Part shown: one piece after another, positions 1 through 7,838 of the stretch | How positions within the stretch are numbered: the stretch's first letter is position 1 | Layout of the letters: each line of letters opens with the position of its first letter | Program-made: the position numbers and the translations under genes | Assembly (NCBI RefSeq): GCF_014648495.1 | Contig: NZ_BMRF01000003.1 | Location: 186,001-250,000 of the forward strand | Origin: Actinomadura cremea | GTDB lineage: Bacteria; Actinomycetota; Actinomycetes; Streptosporangiales; Streptosporangiaceae | Reading direction: 5' to 3' | DNA: 64,000 bases | The notes under the pieces: model-generated | What the model saw: the letters and a program-made list of their open reading frames with translations, nothing else | What the model was told of the DNA's origin: nothing | The model's database searches: none

Positions 1-634
1 GACGGGCCCCCTGGCGGCCCCCGCAGGGCGACGGCCGCAGGACGCCGTCCCCCACCGACACCCGGCGGGACGCGCGGCGTCCCTCGAACCTCCTCCGGCT
101 CGAGGGCGTCACACCGTCGCCGTTCCGCCGGGCGCCGGCGATCGCGTGGCCGGGCAGCACCGCAGGATGATCGCTGTTCCCCACCTCGCCGCGCCCGCCG
201 GTGCCGCCACGGCCCCGGGCAGGGCGGCGGCCGCGCCGTATCCCCGCCGGTGATCTCCGTGTACGGCGCGGACGCCAGCACCCGCCGTCCCCCCGGGGCC
301 GTGGTGGTCCTCCCGTTGGTGAACGTCCGTAAACGATGTCCGAGAATGGCGGTGAATGGTCGTCGCCGGTGACGGTGCATTGCGCATCGCCGTACCGTGC
401 GCGAGGCGCGTTGCTCCGGTCGGCTGAAAAGCCGGTCGCCGGTTCGGGCGGCGAACGGAAGGCGATTCTTTCGCCGGGCGTCGTCCGGCCGAGGAAAAGG
501 ACGGCCGGGGCGCCGCCGCACACGCCGGTCCCGGCCCGGACCCGCCACCGCTCCGCCGCGGAGGCGCTACGCTGCGCCGACGGGGACGTTCGCGAATCCG
601 GGGGAGCGGACCCGCGAAGCGAGCTGGGAGCGAC
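1..634. other. left-edge region with no supported gene
   Basis: No reading frame here has convincing codon logic, a recognisable domain or a ribosome site. The longer open frames are Arg/Pro-rich compositional shadows. A short inverted repeat (CCCTCGA at 81-87 with TCGAGGG at 100-106) is present. The first ~100 bases could be the end of a gene lying mostly outside the window, which cannot be decided from here. The last ~60 bases are the leader of the lipoprotein gene at 635. Confidence 0.4.
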
Positions 635-1900
635 ATGCGGCTGACGGGCACGCGCCTGACGAACACGCGCCTGCTGGACGGGGTGCGGGCCAAGGTGCTG
701 GCGGCCCTCGGGACGACCGCGGTGCTGGCGACGGCGGGCCTCGTCGCGTGCAGCGGCGGCGAGGACGAGCCGGGACGGGTCGGCGTCGCCAAGGTGGCGA
801 GCACGCTGGGTCCCGGTGAGGGCGTCCTCAACCTCGTGACGCTGCCGGGCTACATCGAGAACGGCGGCAACGACCCGCGCGTCGACTGGGTCACGCCGTT
901 CGAGGAGCGCACCGGCTGCAAGATCGGCTGGAAGGTGGTCACGACCCCGCGCGAGATGGCCGACCTGATGCGCGACGGGGGCCGGCACTACGACGGCGTC
1001 GCCGCGCCGCCCGAGGTCGCCGGCCGGCTCGTCGCCGAGAACCAGGTCGTCCCGGTGAACACCGACCTGGTCGACGGCTACAAGAAGCTGGAGCCGACGC
1101 TCCGCGACCTGCTCGAGCGGGACGGCAAGTACTTCGGCGTCCCGTACGTGTGGGGCTCGAACCTGCTCGTCCACGACTCGCGGTCGGTGCCGCAGCCGTC
1201 GAGCTGGTCCGCCCTGTTCGACCCCGAGCAGGCCCGCCGGTACTCGGGCGAGCTGGTCATGCGCGACAGCCCGCTGTCGATCGCCGAGGCCGCGCTGTAC
1301 CTCAAGGGCGCCGAACCCGGCCTCGGCGTCGAGGACCCGTACTCGCTGACCCCCGAGCAGCTCGCCGCCGCCGGGCGCGTCCTGAAGGAGCAGCGCCGGC
1401 ACGTCGCCGAGTACTGGGAACTGCCCGCCGACGCCGTCAGCGCGTTCGCGGCGGGCGGTGCCGTGCTCGGGCAGGCGTGGCCGTACCACGTGGACGTCCT
1501 GAACCGCGCGTCGCAGCCCGTCCGGGGCGCCGTCCCGGCGGAGGGCGTGACCGGCTGGATGGACGCCTGGATGATCAGTTCCCGGGTGCAGCACCCGAAC
1601 TGCATGTACCAGTGGCTGCAGTGGACGGCGTCCGCCGACGTGCAGCAGCAGGTGGCCGAGTGGACGGGCGTCGCGCCCGCCAACCCGCAGGCGTGCTCGG
1701 GCGACCGGCTGCGGCCGGGCTTCTGCAGCGCCTACCGCGTCGGCGACCGCGAATACCTGGAGAGCGTGATGTTCGCGCACACGCCGCGCGAGGACTGCGG
1801 ACGCAAGCCGGGCGAGGACGCGGAGGAGAAGTCGGGTGAGGCCCGCTGCACCAGCTACGCGGAGTGGACGCGGACCTGGATCGAGTCGACAAAGCTCTAG
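635..1900 (+). CDS. PotD-like extracellular solute-binding lipoprotein
   Basis: This 421-residue protein begins with a signal peptide ending in a lipobox (LVAC, Cys near residue 39), so it is probably lipid-anchored outside the membrane. The mature part has the periplasmic-binding-protein pattern of the polyamine class: a VTLPGYIENGG start, a YDGVAAPPEV stretch, an FGVPYVWGSNLLVHD core, and Trp/Tyr-rich ligand-side segments. Length suits the spermidine/putrescine-type family. No permease or ATPase gene is adjacent, so it is an orphan binding protein or serves a transporter encoded elsewhere. The start follows a GGGAGCGAC ribosome site. The C-terminus carries several extra cysteines that may form disulfides. 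Family assignment is from pattern recognition; the ligand is not determined. Confidence 0.8.
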   Translation: MRLTGTRLTNTRLLDGVRAKVLAALGTTAVLATAGLVACSGGEDEPGRVGVAKVASTLGPGEGVLNLVTLPGYIENGGNDPRVDWVTPFEERTGCKIGWKVVTTPREMADLMRDGGRHYDGVAAPPEVAGRLVAENQVVPVNTDLVDGYKKLEPTLRDLLERDGKYFGVPYVWGSNLLVHDSRSVPQPSSWSALFDPEQARRYSGELVMRDSPLSIAEAALYLKGAEPGLGVEDPYSLTPEQLAAAGRVLKEQRRHVAEYWELPADAVSAFAAGGAVLGQAWPYHVDVLNRASQPVRGAVPAEGVTGWMDAWMISSRVQHPNCMYQWLQWTASADVQQQVAEWTGVAPANPQACSGDRLRPGFCSAYRVGDREYLESVMFAHTPREDCGRKPGEDAEEKSGEARCTSYAEWTRTWIESTKL

Positions 1901-2016
1901 CGGCGAAGTTCTGGCGACGCGGTCATAACGGCGCGGTTCTGATCGCGAGCCGCCGGCCGGGACGTCCTGTCAGCAGGCTCGACCGACCTGGGCGGATTCG
2001 CGCGAGAGGTCTCTCC

Positions 2017-2048
2017 GGCGCGCCCGACCGCCCCCAGCCGGGCGCGCC
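2017..2048. terminator. G+C-rich hairpin between convergent genes
   Basis: GGCGCGCCC (2017-2025) pairs perfectly with GGGCGCGCC (2040-2048) across a 14-base loop. It lies between the lipoprotein gene and the convergent small gene, so it could end either transcript. There is no T-run, as is common in high-G+C actinomycetes. Confidence 0.4.
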
Positions 2049-2059
2049 TCTCGGGTGGT

Positions 2060-2085
2060 CCCGGGCTTCCCCCCGAAGGCCCGGG
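2060..2085 (-). terminator. hairpin directly after a stop codon
   Basis: CCCGGGCTTC (2060-2069) pairs with GAAGGCCCGGG (2075-2085) with one bulged base. It abuts the stop codon of the minus-strand gene at 2086-2391, a likely factor-independent terminator or 3' stabiliser. Confidence 0.5.
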
Positions 2086-2391
2086 TCACCCTTCTCCCTG
2101 GAGAGACTCCATGGCGACGGCGGCGTGCAGGCCCGTCGCCTGTGCCGGGTTCGGCTCTCCTACCGATCCGGCGTGCGTGGAGCGTCGTTCCCGTGGGTCC
2201 CGCCGTGGGCGGGGTACCGGCGGGGCGGGTGCGCAGTCGTCGCACGCGAACACCCCGGTCGAATCCGGCAGGCGGCCGACGCGGACGCGCGGCCGGGGCC
2301 ATTTCTTGCCGCAGGCGATGCAGGCGTCGCCCAGGCGCTGCGCTGTGGTCAGCGGCGCCGGGTCGAACGTCGGGTCGCCCGCCTGGCCCAT
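2086..2391 (-). CDS. small zinc-ribbon-like hypothetical protein
   Basis: About 101 residues. The N-terminal half contains two knuckles, CIACGKKW and CDDCAP, separated by a basic RPRVRVGRLPD stretch, which is the spacing of a small zinc ribbon. The C-terminal half is Pro/Arg-rich and probably disordered. The ATG at 2391 is preferred over the upstream in-frame ATG at 2421 because GAGGGG sits about 7 bases before it. Function is unknown; nucleic-acid binding is possible but not shown. A hairpin follows the stop codon. The gene converges on the lipoprotein gene and diverges from the kinase gene at 2596. Confidence 0.6.
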   Translation of the reverse strand: MGQAGDPTFDPAPLTTAQRLGDACIACGKKWPRPRVRVGRLPDSTGVFACDDCAPAPPVPRPRRDPRERRSTHAGSVGEPNPAQATGLHAAVAMESLQGEG

Positions 2392-2519
2392 GTCCCATCC
2401 CCTCGCGGGAGTCGGCTTCACGTCACTCCTTTATAGGTCGGGAAGTGTGTTGTCGCTGTTAGGGAAGGTGAAAAGAGCGGCAAAGCCTCCCGTGTCGCCC
2501 GGCGTGGGGCGCGGTCGAT

Positions 2520-2546
2520 GGGCCGGGCAGAAGATCAGCCCGGCCC
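2520..2546. repeat. 9-bp stem inverted repeat upstream of kinase gene
   Basis: GGGCCGGGC (2520-2528) pairs perfectly with GCCCGGCCC (2538-2546), loop of nine bases. It lies 12 bases before the larger palindrome at 2559-2598, so the leader of the kinase gene can form two consecutive hairpins. No T-run follows. Confidence 0.6.
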
Positions 2547-2558
2547 ATACGGTCGGCG

Positions 2559-2598
2559 CATGTCTCCTTTGCTCTGCAATACGTACAAAGGAGACATG
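2559..2598. promoter_or_regulatory. 13-bp perfect palindrome covering RBS and start codon
   Basis: CATGTCTCCTTTG (2559-2571) is the exact reverse complement of CAAAGGAGACATG (2586-2598), with a 14-base AT-rich loop. The right arm contains the AAAGGAGA ribosome site and ATG of the downstream kinase. In mRNA the hairpin would bury both. As DNA it could be a dimer operator. The left arm presents the same RBS-ATG arrangement on the minus strand, opening an eight-codon frame only. Confidence 0.7.
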
Positions 2599-3690
2599 TC
2601 GGTCCGGAAAATCGAGGGCCGGGGGCACCGGCCGCATTCCGCACCGGCGCGCGGCATGGTGGGCGCGCTGGCGTTGACGGCTCCGCCGCTGCTGCTCGGG
2701 ACGGCCGCGGCGACGACCCTGCTGCACGTGTTCGCGGACGCCCGCCTGAGCGTCCTCGCGCCCGTCATGGCCGCGGTCTTCGCCGTCGCGCTCGTCCTCA
2801 CCACCTGGGCGGCCCGGCGCGCGGCCGACCGCGCGCTGCGTCCGGTGGCGAAGGCGGAGGCGGAGATGGGCGAGATCCTCCGGACGGCGGACGCCGCCCA
2901 CCGGGTGAGCGTGCCGCAGACCGGCGGCCCCGACGCCCGGCTGGCCGCGCGGGTCAACGCCGTCCTCGACCGGCTGGAGCGCTCGGCCCGGCAGCGGCGC
3001 ACGTTCATCGCGGACGCCTCGCACGAGCTGCGCACCCCGCTGACCGGGCTGCGCACCCGCATCGAGCTGGCGCTGGCCGCGCCCGGCGACGCCGATCTCC
3101 CGGAGAGCCTGGAAGGCGCCCTGCGCGACGTCGAGCGGCTGCACCGGATCGTCGACGACCTGCTCGCGCTGGCCCGCCTGGACGCCGGCGAGGAACCCGC
3201 CCGCGAGCCGCTCGACATCGGGGCGCTGGTCGAGGGCGAACTCGCCGCCCGCACCTCGCCGGTCCCGGTGACCGCGAAGGTCGAGACGGGGGTGCTGGTC
3301 GAGGGCAACCCGATCCGTCTCGGACGGCTCCTGGTGAACCTGCTCGGCAACGCCGAACGGCACGCGGCCGGGCTCATCGAGGTCGAGGTGCGCCGGGACG
3401 GCGCGGAGGCCGTCGTCGAGGTCCGCGACGACGGCTCCGGCGTCCCGCCCGCCGACCGCGACCGCGTCTTCGACCGCTTCACCCGGCTGGACGGCGCCCG
3501 CAGCCGGGTCGACGGCGGCAGCGGACTCGGGCTGGCGGTCGCGCGGGCCACGGCGGTGTCGCACGGCGGCCGCCTCTACCTCGCCGATGCCCCCGACGAG
3601 GCCCGCGACCCCGACCACGTCGCCCGCGGTGCCCGGTTCGTCCTGCGGCTCCCGCTCATCCACCCGCCGGTGGAGGGCCGCGGCGGCTGA
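2596..3690 (+). CDS. orphan sensor histidine kinase
   Basis: A 364-residue membrane kinase. Two hydrophobic segments lie near residues 21-45 and 55-75 with little between them, so sensing is probably intramembrane or cytoplasmic. A HAMP-like linker follows, then a HisKA dimerisation helix with the H-box ASHELRTPL (His near residue 143), an N-box LLGNAERHA, and G-boxes DDGSGVPP and GGSGLGLAVA. All catalytic motifs are intact. No response regulator gene is adjacent; the next gene is dxr. The ATG at 2596 is chosen because of AAAGGAGA immediately before it and because it precedes the first membrane helix. The start is embedded in a 13-bp palindrome. The signal and partner are unknown. Confidence 0.85.
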   Translation: MSVRKIEGRGHRPHSAPARGMVGALALTAPPLLLGTAAATTLLHVFADARLSVLAPVMAAVFAVALVLTTWAARRAADRALRPVAKAEAEMGEILRTADAAHRVSVPQTGGPDARLAARVNAVLDRLERSARQRRTFIADASHELRTPLTGLRTRIELALAAPGDADLPESLEGALRDVERLHRIVDDLLALARLDAGEEPAREPLDIGALVEGELAARTSPVPVTAKVETGVLVEGNPIRLGRLLVNLLGNAERHAAGLIEVEVRRDGAEAVVEVRDDGSGVPPADRDRVFDRFTRLDGARSRVDGGSGLGLAVARATAVSHGGRLYLADAPDEARDPDHVARGARFVLRLPLIHPPVEGRGG

Positions 3691-3738
3691 TCGGCCGGAC
3701 TGCGCGGGCGGGCCGCCGGGATGGCCGACAATGGTCCG

Positions 3739-4974
3739 GTGATGACTCCCACTGACGCCGCCGACACGTCCGCCGCCCGTGACGTCGTCGTGCTCGGCTC
3801 CACCGGATCGATCGGCACCCAGGCGCTCGACGTGGTCCGCCGCAACCCCGGCCGGTTCCGCGTGACGGGGCTGGCCGCCGGCGGCGGCCGGGTCGGGCTG
3901 CTGGCCGAGCAGGCGCTGGAGTTCCGGCCCGAGATCGTCGCGGTCGCCAAGGCGTCCGCCGCGCAGGAGCTGCAACTCGCCTTCTACGCCGAGGCCAAGC
4001 GCCGCGGCTACGCCGCCGGCGAGTACCCCATCCCGAAGATCGTCGCGGGGCCGGACGCGGTGGCCGAGGTCGCCGGCCGGCAGTGCGACGTCGTGCTGAA
4101 CGGCGTCACGGGGGCGCTCGGCCTGGCGTCCACGCTCGCCGCGCTGGACGCCGGACGGACGCTGGCGCTCGCCAACAAGGAGTCGCTCATCATCGGCGGC
4201 CCGCTGGTGCGCGAGCGGGCCCGGCCGGGGCAGATCGTCGCCGTCGACTCCGAGCACTCGGCGCTCGCGCAGTGCCTGCGCGGCGGGCGCGCCGCGGAGG
4301 TGCGGCGGCTGGTGCTGACCGCGAGCGGCGGCCCGTTCCGCGGCCGCACCCGCGACGAGCTGGCGGACGTCACCCCCGAGCAGGCGCTGAACCACCCGAC
4401 GTGGGACATGGGCCCGGTCGTCACGATCAACTCGGCCACCCTCGTCAACAAGGGCCTGGAGGTCATCGAGGCGCACCTGCTGTTCGACGTCCCGATGGAC
4501 CGCATCGAGGTCATGGTGCACCCGCAGTCGATGATCCACTCGATGGTCGAGTTCACCGACGGGTCCACGCTCGCGCAGGCGAGCCCGCCCGACATGCGGC
4601 TGCCGATCGCGCTCGGCCTGGACTGGCCCGACCGCGTCCCGGACGCCGCGCCCGGGCTCGACTGGACGCGCGCCCACACCTGGGAGCTGTTCCCGCTCGA
4701 CGACGAGGCGTTCCCGGCGGTGCGGCTGGCGCGCGGTGCCGGTGAGCGGGGCGGCACCGCCCCCGCCGTTTACAACGCCGCCAACGAGGAATGCGTGGAG
4801 GCGTTCCGTGCGGGACGGCTGCCGTTCCTCGCGATAGTCGACACGATCGCGCGGGTACTGGACGAGCACGACCCGGGCTCCGCCGGGGCGGCGGGGGGCC
4901 TGACGGTGGAGGACGTCCTGGCCGCCGACGCGTGGGCGCGCGCTCGGACCAGGGAGGTCACGGGACTCGACTAG
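3739..4974 (+). CDS. dxr: 1-deoxy-D-xylulose 5-phosphate reductoisomerase
   Basis: Second enzyme of the MEP isoprenoid pathway: converts DXP to 2-C-methyl-D-erythritol 4-phosphate using NADPH and a divalent metal, in the cytosol. Seen here: the NADPH loop [25 protein letters not shown], the metal-binding DSEHSAL, a TASGGPF substrate loop, NHPTWDMG and [13 protein letters not shown]. About 411 residues, normal length. The start is GTG 3739 or ATG 3742. A GACAAT hexamer at 3727-3732 sits six bases before the GTG and there is no Shine-Dalgarno, suggesting a leaderless message. It is followed by the site-2 protease and ispG, an order known from mycobacteria. The residues are canonical, so fosmidomycin sensitivity would be expected for the family. 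Confidence 0.96.
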   Translation: MMTPTDAADTSAARDVVVLGSTGSIGTQALDVVRRNPGRFRVTGLAAGGGRVGLLAEQALEFRPEIVAVAKASAAQELQLAFYAEAKRRGYAAGEYPIPKIVAGPDAVAEVAGRQCDVVLNGVTGALGLASTLAALDAGRTLALANKESLIIGGPLVRERARPGQIVAVDSEHSALAQCLRGGRAAEVRRLVLTASGGPFRGRTRDELADVTPEQALNHPTWDMGPVVTINSATLVNKGLEVIEAHLLFDVPMDRIEVMVHPQSMIHSMVEFTDGSTLAQASPPDMRLPIALGLDWPDRVPDAAPGLDWTRAHTWELFPLDDEAFPAVRLARGAGERGGTAPAVYNAANEECVEAFRAGRLPFLAIVDTIARVLDEHDPGSAGAAGGLTVEDVLAADAWARARTREVTGLD

Positions 4975-5013
4975 CCTCCGGCCCGCCCGGGGGACGACCC
5001 CAAGGGGGCCCGG

Positions 5014-6213
5014 ATGGCCTTTCTCATCGGCGCGGTCGCCTTCGTCGTCGCGCTGCTCGCGTCGGTGATGCTGCACGAGGGCGGGCACCTGCTCACCGCC
5101 AAGCGGTTCGGGATGAAGGCCACCCAGTACTTCGTCGGGTTCGGCCCGACGCTGTGGTCGCGGCGGCGAGGCGAGACCGAGTACGGCGTGAAGGCGATCC
5201 CGCTGGGCGGGTTCGTCAAGATCGTCGGGTACACGCCGCTGGAGGAGATCGACCCGGCGGACCGGCCCCGCGCCTTCTACCGGCAGCCCGCCCGGCGCCG
5301 CGCGATCGTGATCGCCGCAGGCGTCGTCGCCAACTTCGTGTTCGCGTTCCTGCTGCTCATGGTGATGGCGATGACGATCGGGGTGCGCGACCCCGGGACC
5401 GTGACCACGACCGTCGACCGCGTGTCGGCGTGCGTGCCCGCCGGGACGGGTGCCGAGTGCGGGCCGGACCGTCCGCCGTCCCCGGCGGCGCGGGCGGGCC
5501 TGCGGGCGGGGGACCGGATCGTCGCGTTCGACGGCGCGCGGGTCGCCGGGTGGGACGAGCTGACCGGGGCCGTCGACCGCGCCGGGGCCGGACGGACGGT
5601 GACCCTGACGGTCGAGCGGCGGGGCGCGCCCGCGCCGGTGACGCTCCGCCTGCGGCTCGCGGAGCTGGGCGGGGAGCCGTTCGTCGGGATGTCCGCGCGG
5701 GTGACGGGGGCCGGCTACGAGCGGGTCGGGCCGATCAACGCGGCCGTGTTCGCCGGGCGCGGTACCGCGGCGACCGTCGAGGGCATCGGCCGGATCGTGG
5801 TGGACGTCCCGTCCGCGATCCCGACCCTGTTCTCGGACGAGCGGGGAAGTTCTCCCGGCGGGCAGGTGGGCAGCGTCGTCGGCGCGACCGACGTGTCCGG
5901 GCAGATCTTCGCGTCCGACGACTCGGTCCGCGACAAGATCGCGCTGTTCCTGTCGCTCGTCGTCTCGCTGAACATCTTCCTCGGGGCGCTGAACGTCGTG
6001 CCGCTGCTGCCGCTGGACGGCGGGCACCTCGCGGTCGTCGCCTACGAGCGCGCACGCGCCGGTCTGGCGCGGCTGCGCGGCCGTCCCGACCCGGGCACCG
6101 TCGACATGACCAAGCTCCTTCCCCTCACCTATCTGGCCGTTCTCCTCCTGGTGGGGTTCGGGGTGCTGCTGATCCTGGCCGACCTGTTCAACCCGCTCAA
6201 GCTTCCCGAATGA
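5014..6213 (+). CDS. rip1: RIP-type site-2 zinc metalloprotease (Rip1/RseP family)
   Basis: An intramembrane protease of 399 residues that would cleave anti-sigma factors or other single-pass substrates in the membrane. The first helix carries the zinc motif HEGGH (HExxH, near residue 22). A PDZ-like domain spans roughly residues 130-240 (SPAARAGLRAGDRIVAFDG). The C-terminal helix has the third zinc ligand in PLLPLDGGHL. Both ends are strongly hydrophobic. It lies 39 bases after dxr and is followed by ispG, matching the M. tuberculosis Rv2870c-Rv2869c-Rv2868c order. Cotranscription with dxr is likely. The substrate is not evident from the window. Confidence 0.93.
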   Translation: MAFLIGAVAFVVALLASVMLHEGGHLLTAKRFGMKATQYFVGFGPTLWSRRRGETEYGVKAIPLGGFVKIVGYTPLEEIDPADRPRAFYRQPARRRAIVIAAGVVANFVFAFLLLMVMAMTIGVRDPGTVTTTVDRVSACVPAGTGAECGPDRPPSPAARAGLRAGDRIVAFDGARVAGWDELTGAVDRAGAGRTVTLTVERRGAPAPVTLRLRLAELGGEPFVGMSARVTGAGYERVGPINAAVFAGRGTAATVEGIGRIVVDVPSAIPTLFSDERGSSPGGQVGSVVGATDVSGQIFASDDSVRDKIALFLSLVVSLNIFLGALNVVPLLPLDGGHLAVVAYERARAGLARLRGRPDPGTVDMTKLLPLTYLAVLLLVGFGVLLILADLFNPLKLPE

Positions 6214-6399
6214 GTCGAGAGGTTTACCGTACGTGTCCTAATGGTCACACTATTACGTGCCGGTCGCCGTCACCGCATTCGCCCGAGGCGCCTAGGCTTG
6301 TACGGGCCGGGCGGCCGTGTCACGTGGGGGGCGCCCGACCCTTCTCTGCGGGGGGCCGAGAGCGTCTCCGGGCGAGCAGAGGCGAAACAGAGGAGAGGG

Positions 6400-7584
6400 A
6401 TGAGCGTTTCACTGGGTATTCCTACGGTCCGTGACGGGCAGGAGGCGGGGTCCGCGGCCACGCCGCGCCGCAGGTCCCGGCAGATCATGGTCGGGAACGT
6501 GCCGGTGGGCGGTGACGCGCCGGTGTCGGTGCAGTCGATGACCACGACGCTGACCGCCGATGTGAACGCCACGCTGCAGCAGATCGCGGAGCTGGCCGCG
6601 TCCGGGTGCCAGATCGTCCGGGTGGCCTGCCCGTCGCAGGACGACGCCGAGGCGCTGCCGGCGATCGCCCGCAAGTCGCCGATCCCGGTCATCGCCGACA
6701 TTCACTTCCAGCCGAAGTACGTGTTCGCCGCGATCGACGCGGGCTGCGCGGCCGTCCGGGTCAACCCGGGCAACATCAAGAAGTTCGACGACAAGGTCGG
6801 GGAGATCGCCAAGGCCGCGACCGAGGCCGGTGTGCCGATCCGCATCGGCGTCAACGCCGGCTCCCTCGACAAGCGGCTGCTGGAGAAGTACGGCAAGGCC
6901 ACCCCCGAGGCGCTGGTCGAGTCGGCGCTGTGGGAGTGCTCGCTGTTCGAGGAGCACGGCTTCCGCGACATCAAGATCTCCGTCAAGCACAACGACCCGG
7001 TCGTGATGATCGAGGCGTACCGGCAGCTCGCCGCCGCCTGCGACTACCCGCTGCACCTCGGCGTCACCGAGGCGGGCCCGGCCTTCCAGGGGACGATCAA
7101 GTCCTCGGTGGCGTTCGGCGCGCTGCTGAGCCAGGGCATCGGCGACACGATCCGGGTGTCGCTGTCGGCGCCGCCGGTCGAGGAGGTCAAGGTCGGCTCG
7201 GCGATCCTGGAGTCGCTGGGGCTGCGGCAGCGCGGCCTGGAGATCGTGTCCTGCCCCTCGTGCGGACGCGCGCAGGTGGACGTCTACACGCTGGCCGAGC
7301 AGGTCACGGCCGGACTGAAGGACTTCCCCGTCCCGTTGCGCGTCGCGGTCATGGGCTGCGTCGTGAACGGTCCCGGTGAGGCCCGCGAGGCCGACCTGGG
7401 CGTGGCGTCCGGCAACGGCAAGGGCCAGATCTTCGTCAAGGGCGAGGTCGTCAAGACGGTCCCCGAGGCGCAGATCGTCGAGACCCTGATCGAGGAGGCC
7501 ATGCGGATCGCCGAGGACATGGGCATCGAGGTCGGCGAGGACGGTTCCGTCTCCGGCCCCGGCGCCGAGGTCGTCGTGAGCTGA
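6400..7584 (+). CDS. ispG: 4-hydroxy-3-methylbut-2-enyl diphosphate synthase (flavodoxin)
   Basis: Late MEP-pathway enzyme that converts MEcPP to HMBPP with a [4Fe-4S] cluster. It has 394 residues, the length of the bacterial two-domain form. The TIM-barrel half shows [30 protein letters not shown] and [11 protein letters not shown]. The C-terminal cluster domain has [11 protein letters not shown] and [17 protein letters not shown], supplying three cysteines and the conserved glutamate. ATG 6400 follows AGGAGAGGG. An upstream in-frame start is less likely because it would precede a TAGGCT -10-like element at 6293-6298. The ~187-base gap after the protease gene suggests ispG has its own promoter. 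A strong terminator follows at 7641. Confidence 0.97.
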   Translation: MSVSLGIPTVRDGQEAGSAATPRRRSRQIMVGNVPVGGDAPVSVQSMTTTLTADVNATLQQIAELAASGCQIVRVACPSQDDAEALPAIARKSPIPVIADIHFQPKYVFAAIDAGCAAVRVNPGNIKKFDDKVGEIAKAATEAGVPIRIGVNAGSLDKRLLEKYGKATPEALVESALWECSLFEEHGFRDIKISVKHNDPVVMIEAYRQLAAACDYPLHLGVTEAGPAFQGTIKSSVAFGALLSQGIGDTIRVSLSAPPVEEVKVGSAILESLGLRQRGLEIVSCPSCGRAQVDVYTLAEQVTAGLKDFPVPLRVAVMGCVVNGPGEAREADLGVASGNGKGQIFVKGEVVKTVPEAQIVETLIEEAMRIAEDMGIEVGEDGSVSGPGAEVVVS

Positions 7585-7640
7585 CCGGCGCCCGAGCCGT
7601 CCCCGATCTGCCCGAACTGTCCCCGACCGATCTGCCCGAG

Positions 7641-7670
7641 GCCCCCGGAAACCGTTCCGGGGGCTTCTTC
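7641..7670 (+). terminator. rho-independent terminator of ispG
   Basis: A perfect 10-bp stem, GCCCCCGGAA (7641-7650) with TTCCGGGGGC (7655-7664), a four-base loop and a T-rich TTCTTC tail. It closes the dxr-rip1-ispG block and separates it from the peptidase array. Confidence 0.9.
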
Positions 7671-7698
7671 ATGCCCGGAGACCGGAACGCCCGGTGCG

Positions 7699-7732
7699 AT
7701 CACGAAGTTCCGGTGATCTTGTCACGATTCGG
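7699..7732 (+). promoter_or_regulatory. 34-bp motif, copy 1, upstream of first peptidase
   Basis: This element begins ATCACGAAGTTCCG, has CTTGTCACG in the middle and ends TTCGG. It matches 31 of 34 positions with the copy at 9530-9563 upstream of the second peptidase. The TCACGA core occurs twice within it, 22 bases apart, the spacing of two helical turns. It sits 107 bases before the GTG start. It is a candidate operator or activator site; no clear -10 hexamer was recognised at a fixed distance. Confidence 0.65.
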
Positions 7733-7838
7733 TCACCACCTTGTGGCGGGCCTGTCCGCGGCGACGTGAGCATCGCAACAATCTTCACTCATTTACCCAT
7801 ATGTCTGGCTCGACCGAGTCAGCACGTTAGGGGGATAT

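Noticed and set aside
2431-6027. A very long minus-strand open frame (about 1,200 codons) opposite the kinase, dxr and protease genes
   Set aside because: It runs antisense to three well-identified genes, has Arg/Asp/His/Gly composition typical of high-G+C shadow frames, and shows no domain.
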